A DNA stretch of 64,000 bases from Streptomyces sp. APSN-46.1 (GCF_022815725.1 NZ_JALGRF010000015.1:62001-126000); one strand, 5' to 3'; positions 8,893 to 20,138 are shown, numbered from the stretch's first letter. A program made the numbers and translations. Notes: generated from the sequence alone by a model not told the origin.

Positions 8893-8904
8893 ACACACGT
8901 TCGA
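8889..8904. promoter_or_regulatory. SOS box (LexA operator)
   Basis: AAACACACGTTC at 8891-8902 matches the actinobacterial SOS core GAAC-N4-GTTC with one mismatch, and G continues the right arm. It overlaps the -35 of lexA, which fits negative autoregulation. It also lies about 390 bp before nrdR, probably too far to control it. Confidence 0.65.
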
Positions 8905-9114
8905 GTGAAAAATCGCAGATCGTCCGACGTGGTCACATCGAGAGGTGTATAGACGATCGGTCCGCCGAACGCGGGTTCGGTCCGGGGTCCGCTGCTTACG
9001 GTACCCTTCCGGGTCAGGTCGCCAGCGTCCGGGCCTGTGCCCAGTGTGGCACCGGGAGGCCGAGGATCCGGCCGTCGGACGCCGCGACACGCGGAGCGTC
9101 ATAAATCCACCGCA

Positions 9115-9161
9115 ACCCAAGATCTAGTGGTTGGATGAGCGCTGCCACCCAGAAGTTGTGG
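9115..9161 (+). promoter_or_regulatory. Tandem NrdR boxes upstream of nrdR-nrdJ
   Basis: Box 1 (9115-9130) has the core CAAGATCTAG, matching 8 of 10 positions of the family consensus CWATATATWG. Box 2 (9146-9161) has CCAGAAGTTG, a weaker 6 of 10 match. The cores start 31 bp apart, about three helical turns, which is the usual spacing for NrdR box pairs. They indicate feedback control of the reductase operon by NrdR. Confidence 0.65.
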
Positions 9162-9294
9162 TCCTCGGTCTTCTGAGGTCCTCGACATCGCATATGCTTG
9201 TGGCTGCTTCACAAGCCCCCGACAGAGCCTCGCCTCTGCCGTTCAGGGGCCTTGTGAGGTGATTCAGTCGTGCCAAGAGGAGGGTGAGGGAACC

Positions 9295-9804
9295 ATGCAC
9301 TGCCCCTTCTGCAGGCACCCCGACAGCCGCGTCGTCGACAGTCGCACCACGGACGACGGCACGTCGATTCGCCGGCGCCGTCAGTGCCCCGACTGCTCCC
9401 GTCGTTTCACGACGGTGGAGACGGCCTCGCTGATGGTGATCAAGCGCAGCGGGGTGACCGAACCCTTCAGCCGTACCAAGGTCATCTCTGGCGTGCGCAA
9501 GGCGTGCCAGGGGCGGCCGGTCACCGAGGACGCCCTCGCCAAACTCGGCCAGCGGGTCGAGGAAGCGGTGCGCGCCACCGGGAGCGCCGAGCTGACCACC
9601 CACGATGTGGGTCTGGCCATCCTCGGCCCGTTGCAGGAGCTCGACCTCGTCGCGTACCTGCGTTTCGCATCCGTGTACAAAGCGTTCGACACCCTTGAAG
9701 ACTTCGAGACCGCCATCGCGGAACTCCGCGTGCCTCGGCCTCACCCCGAGTGCGGGCCCGGTGGGACCTCTCAGGTCCCCGTGCCCGCCTCCGCCGCCGA
9801 CTGA
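9295..9804 (+). CDS. nrdR: Transcriptional repressor NrdR
   Basis: A 169-aa repressor of ribonucleotide reductase genes. An N-terminal zinc ribbon uses Cys3, Cys6, Cys31 and Cys34 (CPFC and CPDC). It is followed by an ATP-cone at about residues 49-139 that senses ATP/dATP. ATG 9295 follows a strong GAGGAGGGTGAGGG stretch and begins MHCPFCRHPDSRVVDSR, the universal NrdR start. An in-frame GTG at 9259 would add residues unlike the family. The gene is cotranscribed with nrdJ and sits behind two NrdR boxes. Confidence 0.96.
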   Translation: MHCPFCRHPDSRVVDSRTTDDGTSIRRRRQCPDCSRRFTTVETASLMVIKRSGVTEPFSRTKVISGVRKACQGRPVTEDALAKLGQRVEEAVRATGSAELTTHDVGLAILGPLQELDLVAYLRFASVYKAFDTLEDFETAIAELRVPRPHPECGPGGTSQVPVPASAAD

Positions 9805-9852
9805 TCGGACGGCCCGCAGCGCAGCGCGGACCGTCTGCTCGGCCTGGGGCAC

Positions 9853-9870
9853 CCCCGGCGGGAGCCGGGG
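9853..9870 (+). other. Hairpin between nrdR and nrdJ
   Basis: CCCCGGC at 9853-9859 pairs with GCCGGGG at 9864-9870 around a 4-nt loop. It lies in the 153-nt nrdR-nrdJ spacer and has no U-tract. It may be an attenuator or an RNA-processing/stability element. Confidence 0.4.
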
Positions 9871-9957
9871 AGTAGAGACGTAGATACAAGACACAGCACC
9901 GTGCCGCGGAATATTGTCGGCACTTTAGGGCGTTTTTGCCCGCATATGGGAGGCGGC

Positions 9958-12852
<2,895 letters not shown>

Positions 12853-12921
12853 ACCTGGGCGGAATCGCGTTGGACGCGGCATCCGACGTAGCCCGCACAC
12901 GTAGCTGACCAGCAGCTCACG

Positions 12922-12950
12922 AAGGGGATCGACCATCGGTCGGTCCCCTT
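12922..12950 (+). terminator. nrdJ terminator
   Basis: AAGGGGATCGACC at 12922-12934 and GGTCGGTCCCCTT at 12938-12950 pair in 12 of 13 positions with a 3-nt loop, 70 nt after the nrdJ stop. Confidence 0.7.
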
Positions 12951-13082
12951 CGTCGTGCCTGTGGCCTGGGCGGCGTAAACGCACGACAGGAATGCTTGGC
13001 ACACCACGGCCGTCATGACGATCATGGGTGGGGCGGGGCGACGTCAGCCCCGGGACAGCACGGTGAGACGCGGGGGAGAGCC

Positions 13083-13910
13083 ATGTGGAGTGGTGAAGAG
13101 CTCGATCTGGACGCCTATCTGGCGCGGATCGGAATCGAGGCTGGTGCCGGGGAACTCCGGCCGGACCTCGCGACGTTGTACGCAGTGCACCGGGCCCACA
13201 CCGCCGCCATCACCTTCGAGAGTCTGGACGTCCTGTTCGGCCGCCCCGTCGAGTTGGATGTCAAGGCCCTTGAGGACAAGCTCGTACACGGCCGTCGCGG
13301 CGGCTACTGCTACGAGCAGAACTCGCTGCTGGCCGCTGCCCTGGAGCGGATCGGCTTCGAGGTCTCCGGGCGCGGTGCCCGCAACCGCACCCGCGGGGAC
13401 TCCCTGCTGGCGGTGACGCATGCCGTCCTCGTCGTAACCGTGGAGGGTGAACCCTGGCTGTGCGATGCCGGGTTCGGCTACCAGGGGCCGCGCGAGCCCG
13501 TCCCGCTGGCGCGCCCCGGCGTCGAGGTGCGGCAGGGGGAGTGGACGTACAGCGTCCGCGAGGAGGGCGACCTCCTCGTGCTGTGCGTGCTGCGCGGGGG
13601 AACCTGGCGGGATCTGTACGCGTTCTCCCCGCAGCGCTATCACCCGGTCGACTACGTGGTGCTGAACCACTACAGCTCCTCGCACCCCCACTCCTCCTTC
13701 GTCGGCCAGGCCATCGTTCAGCGCCCGGGCGATGCCCTACGGCTGTCTTTCGTAGGGCGCGAGCTCACCCGCCTGTATCCCGACGGGCGGGTCGAGCGGC
13801 GGCCCGTGACCTCGGACGAGCTGCTCTCGCTGCTCGCGCGGGAGTTCGGTCTTCGGCTGCCCGAGCGGGACGCGTCCGAACTCGTACGGATCTACCGCGC
13901 CGGGGACTGA
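13083..13910 (+). CDS. Arylamine N-acetyltransferase (NAT)
   Basis: A 275-aa cytoplasmic enzyme that transfers acetyl from acetyl-CoA to arylamines or hydrazines. In actinobacteria relatives also act as amide synthases in secondary metabolism. The Cys-His-Asp triad is visible: RGGYCYEQN (Cys near 76), THAVLVV (His near 113) and LCDAGFG (Asp near 127). ATG 13083 is preceded by GGGGGAGAG. The earlier in-frame GTG at 12996 adds residues without family similarity. It is followed directly by a leaderless DUF4937 gene. Confidence 0.9.
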   Translation: MWSGEELDLDAYLARIGIEAGAGELRPDLATLYAVHRAHTAAITFESLDVLFGRPVELDVKALEDKLVHGRRGGYCYEQNSLLAAALERIGFEVSGRGARNRTRGDSLLAVTHAVLVVTVEGEPWLCDAGFGYQGPREPVPLARPGVEVRQGEWTYSVREEGDLLVLCVLRGGTWRDLYAFSPQRYHPVDYVVLNHYSSSHPHSSFVGQAIVQRPGDALRLSFVGRELTRLYPDGRVERRPVTSDELLSLLAREFGLRLPERDASELVRIYRAGD

Positions 13911-13930
13911 CCGGGGCCGCGCCGGGCCCG

Positions 13931-13936
13931 TACGAT
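13931..13936 (+). promoter_or_regulatory. -10 element of a leaderless promoter (DUF4937 gene)
   Basis: TACGAT lies 6 nt before GTG 13943. CTGACC at 13907-13912, 18 nt upstream, serves as -35 and overlaps the stop codon of the NAT gene. Transcription should start at the start codon itself. Confidence 0.6.
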
Positions 13937-13942
13937 GGCGCG

Positions 13943-14548
13943 GTGCTGGTCAAGTGGATTCGCTGCACGGTGACGGACCGACGCGGGTTCGAGCGCGGGC
14001 TGCGCAAATGGGCGGGGTTGCCTGGCGAGCCGGGATTCCGGGGGCAGGGCGGCGGCTGGAGCCGAGGGCGGCAGGGGGTCGCGCATGTTTTCGCGTTCTG
14101 GGAGAGCCGTTCCTTCTACGACTCCTTCATGGCCCGCTCGCACGACCGGTTGGCCGCTGCCCAGAACGGCACGTACACCGATCTGCGGGTCACCCTGTTC
14201 GATCACCGCTTCGACGTGAAGACGGGCTTCGAGCCGCGCTTCACCGATGCCGACGTGGTCCGCGTCGCCCACACCCGGGTCCGGGAAGGGCGGCTGGACC
14301 ACTTCGCCCACATGCAGGAGAAGGTGTGGAACCCGGCCATGGCGGGTTCACCCGGAATGATCCGCGGTCTCTTCGGGGAGGCCCCCGGCCGGGAGTTCCT
14401 CGTCCTGTCGATGTGGCGCGCGGCGGCCGAGCACGGCAAGTACCGTCCGGAGCGGGTCGAGCGCCTCTCGCTGCGCGCCCAGACGGAGGCCGACGTGGAG
14501 GCCCTCACGGGCGATGTCGTGGACCTCGAATCGTCGTGGACGGTATGA
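13943..14548 (+). CDS. DUF4937 / YdbC-family protein
   Basis: A 201-aa protein resembling the YdbC/DUF4937 family (LVKWIRCTVTDRRGFERG, WESRSFYDSFM). The family has a dimeric alpha/beta-barrel-like fold, and its function is unknown to me. The second half repeats the motif style (VVRVAHTRV.EGR..HF), which suggests two related halves. GTG 13943 is chosen because a -10 hexamer lies 6 nt before it and no ribosome site is present. It stands alone between the NAT and phosphatase genes. Confidence 0.75.
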   Translation: MLVKWIRCTVTDRRGFERGLRKWAGLPGEPGFRGQGGGWSRGRQGVAHVFAFWESRSFYDSFMARSHDRLAAAQNGTYTDLRVTLFDHRFDVKTGFEPRFTDADVVRVAHTRVREGRLDHFAHMQEKVWNPAMAGSPGMIRGLFGEAPGREFLVLSMWRAAAEHGKYRPERVERLSLRAQTEADVEALTGDVVDLESSWTV

Positions 14549-14618
14549 CCGTACGACGTTATGCGCCGCGCGGCGGCCCGACCGGCGAGCCCAGGTGTCC
14601 AGCCCGCCGACGGCCGAA

Positions 14619-14624
14619 TAGGGT
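14619..14624 (+). promoter_or_regulatory. -10 element of a leaderless promoter (histidine phosphatase gene)
   Basis: TAGGGT is 6 nt from ATG 14631, with a weak -35 (GTGTCC at 14595-14600) 18 nt upstream. Confidence 0.55.
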
Positions 14625-14630
14625 CGTGGA

Positions 14631-15290
14631 ATGGTACGACCACCGCGCATCGTCCTTGTCCGGCACGGGGAATCGGAGGGCAACGTCGATGACACGGTGT
14701 ACGAGCGGGAACCCGACCACGCCCTGCGGCTGACGCCGATCGGGCGGGAGCAGGCCCGCGCGACCGGCGTACGGCTGCGCGAGCTGTTCGGCGACGGGTA
14801 CATCAGCGCGTACGTCTCCCCGTACCGCCGGACCCTGCAGACCTTCCGGGAGCTGCGATTGGACCCGGCGCGCGTCCGGATGCGCGAGGAGCCCAGGCTG
14901 CGCGAGCAGGACTGGGGAAACTGGCAGGACCGCGACGACGTACGCCTGCAGAAGGCGTACCGGGACGCCTACGGCCACTTCTTCTACCGGTTCGCGCAGG
15001 GCGAGTCGGGGGCGGACGTCTACGACCGGGTCGGTGCCTTCCTGGAGAGCCTGTTCCGCAGCTTCGAGGCTCCGGACCATCCGGAGAACGTGCTGCTGGT
15101 GACCCACGGCCTGACGATGCGGCTGTTCTGCATGCGCTGGTTCCACTGGACCGTGGCCGAGTTCGAAGCCCTGTCCAACCCGGGGAACGGTGAATACCGG
15201 GTACTTCAGCTGGGTCCGGACGGCCGGTATAGGTTGGACCGCCCGTTTGAGCGGTGGACCACACCCGAGCCTTATGACCTGGACGGCTAA
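14631..15290 (+). CDS. Histidine phosphatase superfamily (phosphoglycerate mutase-like) protein
   Basis: A 219-aa cytosolic phosphatase or mutase of the histidine phosphatase superfamily. VRHGESEGN near residues 8-16 holds the phosphorylated His. SPYRRTLQT and EEPRLREQDWGNWQD follow. The second catalytic His is in VTHGLTMRLF. The substrate is not evident, since the family covers sugar phosphates, nucleotides and proteins. The TAA stop at 15288-15290 is also the first half of the -10 hexamer for the next gene. Confidence 0.85.
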   Translation: MVRPPRIVLVRHGESEGNVDDTVYEREPDHALRLTPIGREQARATGVRLRELFGDGYISAYVSPYRRTLQTFRELRLDPARVRMREEPRLREQDWGNWQDRDDVRLQKAYRDAYGHFFYRFAQGESGADVYDRVGAFLESLFRSFEAPDHPENVLLVTHGLTMRLFCMRWFHWTVAEFEALSNPGNGEYRVLQLGPDGRYRLDRPFERWTTPEPYDLDG

Positions 15291-15293
15291 AGT
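15288..15293 (+). promoter_or_regulatory. -10 element overlapping a stop codon (ADP-ribosylglycohydrolase gene)
   Basis: TAAAGT begins with the stop codon of the upstream gene and ends 8 nt before ATG 15302. No -35 is obvious. Confidence 0.45.
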
Positions 15294-15301
15294 GACGCGG
15301 G

Positions 15302-16219
15302 ATGACCGCTGACTCCTCTCCCGAAGGGCGCTACGCACGCGCCATGTCCAGCCTCCGCGGGCTGGCCCTGGGTGACGCCCTGGGCTCCCAGTACTTCGTC
15401 CCCGTGAACTATCCCCTGCTCAAGCGACGCGAGCTGCCCGCCGGAACCGCCCCGTGGCAGTGGACCGACGACACCGAGATGGCCTGCTCGGTCGTGGCCG
15501 TCCTCGCCGAGCACGGGCGCATCGACCAGGACGCCCTCGCGCTCTCCTTCGCCCACCACCACGACTTCGACCGCGGCTACGGTCCCGCCGTGAACCGCAT
15601 GCTGCGCCTGGTCCGGGAGGGCGAGGACTGGCGCACGCTGGCCGCCGAACTGTTCAACGGGCAGGGCTCGTGGGGCAATGGCGCGGCCATGCGGATCGCG
15701 CCGCTCGGCGCCTGGTACGCCGACGACCCCGAGCAGGCCACACATCAGGCGGAGATCTCCGCCTACACGACCCACCAGCACCGCGAAGCGGTGTGCGGGG
15801 CGATGGCCGTCGCCGCGGCGGCCGCGCTGGCGGCGGATCCGGCGGGTCCGCCGAAGGCCGCCGACCTGCTGGACGGGGTGGTGGCGCTGGTGCCGCGCAG
15901 CGCGGTGGGAGCCGGGCTGCGGCGGGCGCGGGACATGCTGGACTACGGCGACGCGACGACCGTCGCGGCGGTGCTGGGATGCGGGCGGCGCACCAGCGCC
16001 CACGACACCGTGCCGTTCGCCCTGTGGTCGGCTGCGCGGTCCCTGGACGATTACGAGCGGGCGTTCTGGACGACCGCGCAGGTGGGCGGGGACGTCGATA
16101 CGACCTGCGCGATCGTGGGCGGGGTGCTGGGGGCGCGCGGCGACGCGGTGCTGCCGGAGGCCTGGCTGGCACGGACCGAGGCGCTGCCGGCCTGGTTGCC
16201 GGAGGCCCCTGCGCGCTAG
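15302..16219 (+). CDS. ADP-ribosylglycohydrolase family protein
   Basis: A 305-aa DraG/ARH-type hydrolase that removes ADP-ribose from proteins or metabolites using two divalent metals. Metal ligands are visible in QWTDDTEMA near residue 53 and GGDVDTTCAI near 263. LRGLALGDALGSQ and GNGAAMRIAPLG are the other family signatures. ATG 15302 fits the leaderless pattern. It starts 11 nt after the histidine phosphatase stop but has its own -10, so expression need not be coupled. Confidence 0.9.
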   Translation: MTADSSPEGRYARAMSSLRGLALGDALGSQYFVPVNYPLLKRRELPAGTAPWQWTDDTEMACSVVAVLAEHGRIDQDALALSFAHHHDFDRGYGPAVNRMLRLVREGEDWRTLAAELFNGQGSWGNGAAMRIAPLGAWYADDPEQATHQAEISAYTTHQHREAVCGAMAVAAAAALAADPAGPPKAADLLDGVVALVPRSAVGAGLRRARDMLDYGDATTVAAVLGCGRRTSAHDTVPFALWSAARSLDDYERAFWTTAQVGGDVDTTCAIVGGVLGARGDAVLPEAWLARTEALPAWLPEAPAR

Positions 16220-16396
16220 CGGGCCGTGGCCTCGGCCGGTGGTGAGGGCACCGGGGCGACATGTTCGGTTCCGATTGTCACGGTCCTGCCACAGGGGCCC
16301 ACACGACTGGTCAACGCCGCACGTCACGGGCCTACTCTGTCCGCTTCGCCGCCTCCACGGGAACCAGCGGGGCGACCGACAGGGGAGGGGAACCCG

Positions 16397-18325
16397 ATGA
16401 CGGAGAACGCCGACGGGGCGGATACCGGCGCGGCCGAGGAGGCTGCCGCCGAACCGAGGAACCCGGTGCCGGCTGAGGGAGCGCCCGCGACCGAGGGCCG
16501 GGCTGCCCCGGCTCCGGCCAAGGCCGATGCCGCCGCTCCCGTTGCCGGGACTCCGCCGCCCGAACCCGGTGCGCCGGCAGCCACCGGTGTGTCCGCCGCC
16601 ACCGGGGTACCGGCCGCCACCAGTCCGGCCTCCACCAGCGCGCCCGCCGCCCCTCAGACGCCGGCCGCCGCCGGTGCACCGGCCGCTCTTCAGACACCGG
16701 CTGCCGCCGGTGCGCCGGCTGGGCTCGGAGCGCGCGCCGTAGGAGGTGCCGCCGGCGGTCCCGCCTACGGTCAGGACGCCGCCGCGTGGCGCGCCCGGCA
16801 GGCGATGATCCACGAGCAGCGCGCCCGCGCCTCCGCGCCGGCGGCGTGGGCGGTTCGGATCCGGCCCGCCGAGGCGGCCCCCATCCGGACCGCCACTCTC
16901 GTCGCCGCCCTCGGCGCCGGCCTCGCCGCAGCCCTGCTGCTGGGCGACGGCATGGGCCCCGGTCTGCTGCTCGCCGTACTGCCGGCCATCGCCGCCGCCT
17001 ACTTCGCCGCCCGCGCGGCCGGCCGTACCGCCCGCCCCTGGACGTCGGTCTGGGCCGTCGGCTGCGTGGCGCTCCTCGCCATACCGGCGCTGCGCGACTC
17101 CGCCTGGCCGTCCACGCTGGCGATCCTCTCCGCCGTATCCCTCGCCTCGCTGGCCCTGCACGGCAGCCGTACCTGGCCCGGCGTGCTGTTCAGCCCGTTC
17201 GGCTTCGTCGACGCCGCCGTGAACGGCGTCGGCTGGGCCTGGACCGGTCTGCGCTCCCGCAGCGGTGGGCTGAGCCGGGACCGCTGGCTGCCCCTCGTCA
17301 AGGCGGCCGCGGTGGCCTTCGGCCTGCTGGTGGTCTTCGGCACCCTGTTCGCCTCGGCCGACGCCGCGTTCGCCGACCTGCTCGGCGATCTGACGCCCGA
17401 GGTCTCCGTCGGCGACGGGCCCGTCCGGACCCTGCTCTTCATCCTCGGCGCCGTCCTCGCACTCGCCGCCGCCCGCACCGCCGCGGCCCCGCTGCGCTGG
17501 GACCGGATCCAGGTGACCCCCGGCAAGCCCCGGTCCCGCGTCGAATGGGCGCTTCCGCTCATCGTCCTGAACCTGCTCTTCGCCGCCTTCAACGCCGTCC
17601 AGCTGGCCGTCCTGTTCGGTGGGTACGAGAGAGTCCTGAAGAGCACCGACCTCACCTACGCGGAGTACGCCCGCCAGGGCTTCTGGCAGCTGCTCTGGGC
17701 CACCCTCCTCACCCTCGCCGTGATCGCGCTCGCCCTGCGCTGGGCACCGCGCGCCGGAGCCGGCGACCGCCGTTTCGTCCGCGCCGTCCTCGGCACCCTG
17801 TGCGCGCTCACCCTCGTCGTGGTCGCCTCCGCGCTGCGCCGGATGGACCTCTACGTGGACGCGTACGGGCTGACCCGGCTCCGGGTGTCGGTGGCCGCCA
17901 TGGAGCTGTGGCTCGGGCTGGTCCTCGTACTGATCATGGCGGCCGGGGTGTTCGGCGCACGCTGGCTGCCGCGCGCGCTCGCGGGGAGCGCGGCAGCCGC
18001 CGTACTGGCCTTCGGGCTGCTGTCCCCGGACGGGGTGGTCGCCGAGCGGAACGTGACCCGCTTCCAGGACACGCACAAGCTCGACCTGGCCTACTTCCAG
18101 TCCCTGTCGGCGGACGCGGTGCCCGCCCTGGACCGGCTGCCCGAGCCCCAGCGGTCCTGTTCCCTGCGCGGGATCAACGACGGCCTGGCGGAGGCCGGAG
18201 AGGTGCCCTGGTACGCCATGAGCCTGGGTGAGTACCGGGCTCGGAAGATCCTGCACGAGCGCCCGGTGAAGGCCTCGTACGAGGAGTGCTCGCGCCTCGG
18301 CGCGTTCAGCGGCCGCGCCGAGTAG
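16397..18325 (+). CDS. DUF4173 (DUF4153-like) multi-pass membrane protein
   Basis: A 642-aa integral membrane protein. The first roughly 150 residues are Ala/Pro-rich, with short repeats of the type TPAAAGAPA, and are probably cytoplasmic and disordered. About ten to twelve hydrophobic segments follow from residue 165 on. The C-terminal soluble part (VTRFQDTHKLDLAYFQSLSADAVPAL) is characteristic of DUF4173. ATG 16397 has GGGGAGGGG 6 nt upstream, which excludes the longer frame from 16226. Function is unknown. It converges on the MFS gene through a shared 19-bp-arm terminator. Confidence 0.85.
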   Translation: MTENADGADTGAAEEAAAEPRNPVPAEGAPATEGRAAPAPAKADAAAPVAGTPPPEPGAPAATGVSAATGVPAATSPASTSAPAAPQTPAAAGAPAALQTPAAAGAPAGLGARAVGGAAGGPAYGQDAAAWRARQAMIHEQRARASAPAAWAVRIRPAEAAPIRTATLVAALGAGLAAALLLGDGMGPGLLLAVLPAIAAAYFAARAAGRTARPWTSVWAVGCVALLAIPALRDSAWPSTLAILSAVSLASLALHGSRTWPGVLFSPFGFVDAAVNGVGWAWTGLRSRSGGLSRDRWLPLVKAAAVAFGLLVVFGTLFASADAAFADLLGDLTPEVSVGDGPVRTLLFILGAVLALAAARTAAAPLRWDRIQVTPGKPRSRVEWALPLIVLNLLFAAFNAVQLAVLFGGYERVLKSTDLTYAEYARQGFWQLLWATLLTLAVIALALRWAPRAGAGDRRFVRAVLGTLCALTLVVVASALRRMDLYVDAYGLTRLRVSVAAMELWLGLVLVLIMAAGVFGARWLPRALAGSAAAAVLAFGLLSPDGVVAERNVTRFQDTHKLDLAYFQSLSADAVPALDRLPEPQRSCSLRGINDGLAEAGEVPWYAMSLGEYRARKILHERPVKASYEECSRLGAFSGRAE

Positions 18326-18373
18326 TGGGCGGGCCCTACCGGGGCCGGGCCCTGTCGGGGCGACGCTGATCCG

Positions 18374-18425
18374 GTACGAGGGCCCGGGCGCGCGGGATCG
18401 TTTCCCCGCGCCCGGGCCCTCGTAC
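18374..18425. terminator. Bidirectional terminator between DUF4173 and MFS genes
   Basis: Perfect 19-bp arms (18374-18392 and 18407-18425) flank a 14-nt loop and lie between two convergent genes. Confidence 0.8.
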
Positions 18426-18444
18426 GACGTACGGCGTGTGGCGC

Positions 18445-19998
18445 TCAGGCCGCCGGACCGGCCTTCGCGGCGTCGCCGTTGAGGGCGTCCAGGTCGCTCT
18501 TGCGCACCCGGATCACCAGGAGCGCGGTGGCCAGGGCGAGGCCCGCCATGGCCACGGCGGCGATGAACGCGCTGGAGATGCCTTGGGTGAGCACGTAGTC
18601 GCCCCAGGGGTCGGGCAGCCGCCCGGTCTCCTTGAAGGCGGCCAGCTGGCCGGTGTCGGCCCGGGCCATGAACCCGGGGGCCTGCTTCTCGGTCTCGTCG
18701 CGGGCGGCCGTGCCGAAGACGGTGACCAGGATGGACAGGCCGAGTGAACCGCCGACCTGCTGGCTGGCGTTGAGCAGTCCCGAGGCCGCGCCCGCCTCCT
18801 TCGGCGCCACCCCCGAGACGGCGGTCAGGGTGAGGGTCACGAAGTTCAGGCCCATGCCGAAGCCGAACACCAGCATCGGGCCGAGCACCCCGGACAGGTA
18901 CGAGCTGTCGGTGCGGATGAAGGCCAGCCAGGTCAGCCCGGCGCCGGTGAGGGCGGATCCGGCGACCATGAACGGCTTGGGCCCGAAGCGCGGCAGGAAG
19001 CGCTGCGAGAGGCCGGCGGCGGTGACGATGGCGACGGTCACGGGGAGGAAGCCGAGTCCGGACTGGATCGGCGAGAAGCCCAGCACGTTCTGAACGAACT
19101 GGACGATGAAGAAGAACATGCCGAACATCGCGGCGGCGAGGCCCAGCATGATCAGGTAGGTGCCGGCGCGGTTGCGGTCGGCGAACATCCGCAGCGGGAT
19201 GATCGGTTCGCGGGCCCTGGACTCGACGGCGACGAAGAGGCCGAGCAGGATGACGGCCGCGGCGAAGGAGCCGATGGCGAGCGGGTCCCGCCAGCCGTCC
19301 TCGGAGGCGCGGATGAACCCGTAGACGAGGCTGGCCATACCGCCGGTGGAAGTGAGTGCTCCGGTGATGTCGAAGCGGCCCGGGTGGCGTTCGGACTCAC
19401 TGATGTAGAGGGGTGTGAGCACCGCGATCAGCACGCCGATCGGCACGTTGACGAAGAGGACCCAACGCCAGTCGAGCCACTCCGTCAGCATCCCGCCGGC
19501 CAGCAGGCCGATCGCGCCACCGCCCGCGGAGACGGCGGCGAACACCCCGAAGGCCCGGTTCCGTTCGGGTCCCTCGGCGAAGGACGTGGTGATCAGGGCC
19601 AGCGAGGTCGGCGAGGCGATGGCGCCGCCGACGCCCTGGAGGGCACGGGCGGCGAGCAGTTGCCAGGGCTCCTGGGCGAAGCCGCCGAGCAGCGAAGCCA
19701 GGGTGAAGAGCAGGATTCCGGCCATGAAGACGCGGCGCCGGCCCAGGATGTCGCCGGCCCGGCCGCCGAGCAGCAGCAGGCCGCCGAAGGTCAGGGTGTA
19801 CGCGCTCAGCACCCAGGACAGGTCGGTGGTGGAGAAGGCGAGGGCGTTCTGGATGTGCGGGAGTGCGATGTTCACGATCGTCGCGTCGAGGACGACCATG
19901 AGCTGGCATGCGGCGATGACGGCTAGCGCCATGCCGGTGCGCCCCTCCCGCCTGGCCACACCCGGTATCGGGGATGTGGCGAGTTGCGAGCTTGTCAC
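18445..19998 (-). CDS. MFS drug exporter, DHA2 (EmrB/QacA) family
   Basis: A 517-aa inner-membrane proton antiporter with about 14 membrane helices. The family signatures are LDATIVNIALPHIQ in TM1, GRAGDILGRRRVFMAG in the TM2-3 loop and RALQGVGGA. It likely exports a drug or natural product. GTG 19998 (VTSSQLATSP) is chosen over the frame start at 20040 because GGGGGGA precedes it and the longer version would include the TetR operator. It is divergent from a TetR regulator, with two palindromes in between, so it is probably repressed by that regulator and induced by its substrate. Confidence 0.9.
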   Translation of the reverse strand: MTSSQLATSPIPGVARREGRTGMALAVIAACQLMVVLDATIVNIALPHIQNALAFSTTDLSWVLSAYTLTFGGLLLLGGRAGDILGRRRVFMAGILLFTLASLLGGFAQEPWQLLAARALQGVGGAIASPTSLALITTSFAEGPERNRAFGVFAAVSAGGGAIGLLAGGMLTEWLDWRWVLFVNVPIGVLIAVLTPLYISESERHPGRFDITGALTSTGGMASLVYGFIRASEDGWRDPLAIGSFAAAVILLGLFVAVESRAREPIIPLRMFADRNRAGTYLIMLGLAAAMFGMFFFIVQFVQNVLGFSPIQSGLGFLPVTVAIVTAAGLSQRFLPRFGPKPFMVAGSALTGAGLTWLAFIRTDSSYLSGVLGPMLVFGFGMGLNFVTLTLTAVSGVAPKEAGAASGLLNASQQVGGSLGLSILVTVFGTAARDETEKQAPGFMARADTGQLAAFKETGRLPDPWGDYVLTQGISSAFIAAVAMAGLALATALLVIRVRKSDLDALNGDAAKAGPAA

Positions 19999-20021
19999 TG
20001 AGGATCCCCCCAAAGTGAAAT

Positions 20022-20041
20022 AGTGAACGCATCCGTTCACT
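20022..20041. promoter_or_regulatory. TetR operator 1
   Basis: AGTGAACG and CGTTCACT form perfect 8-bp arms around CATC, 24 bp before the MFS start codon. Confidence 0.75.
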
Positions 20042-20064
20042 GCAGGTCCAAAGTAGGAGCCGCA

Positions 20065-20090
20065 CTTAGTGAACGCAAGCGTTCACTAAG
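20065..20090. promoter_or_regulatory. TetR operator 2
   Basis: CTTAGTGAACG and CGTTCACTAAG form perfect 11-bp arms around CAAG. The core equals operator 1, and the centres are 46 bp apart. Confidence 0.8.
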
Positions 20091-20098
20091 GCTGAAAA

Positions 20099-20119
20099 CG
20101 CGTGCGCGGGACGCACGCG
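20099..20119 (+). other. Hairpin just upstream of the tetR ribosome site
   Basis: CGCGTGCG and CGCACGCG are 8-bp arms around CGGGA. The hairpin ends 5 nt before the CGGAGG ribosome site and could modulate translation. Confidence 0.4.
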
Positions 20120-20138
20120 CGGTTCGGAGGTGTGGGTG

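Larger units (their letters stand above)
8823..9294. other. Divergent lexA/nrdR intergenic region
   Basis: These 472 bp hold the lexA promoter and SOS box at 8863-8904 and the tandem NrdR boxes at 9115-9161. I see no further gene. Frames running through this stretch from either side lack family features. Confidence 0.6.

Noticed and set aside
8823..8936. Longer LexA N-terminus starting at 8936
   Set aside because: It would run through the lexA promoter and SOS box. GTG 8822 has a ribosome site and matches the known LexA start.
9853..9870. nrdR-nrdJ hairpin as a full terminator
   Set aside because: The arms are only 7 bp, there is no U-tract, and the two genes are expected to be co-expressed. 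It is listed only as a hairpin.
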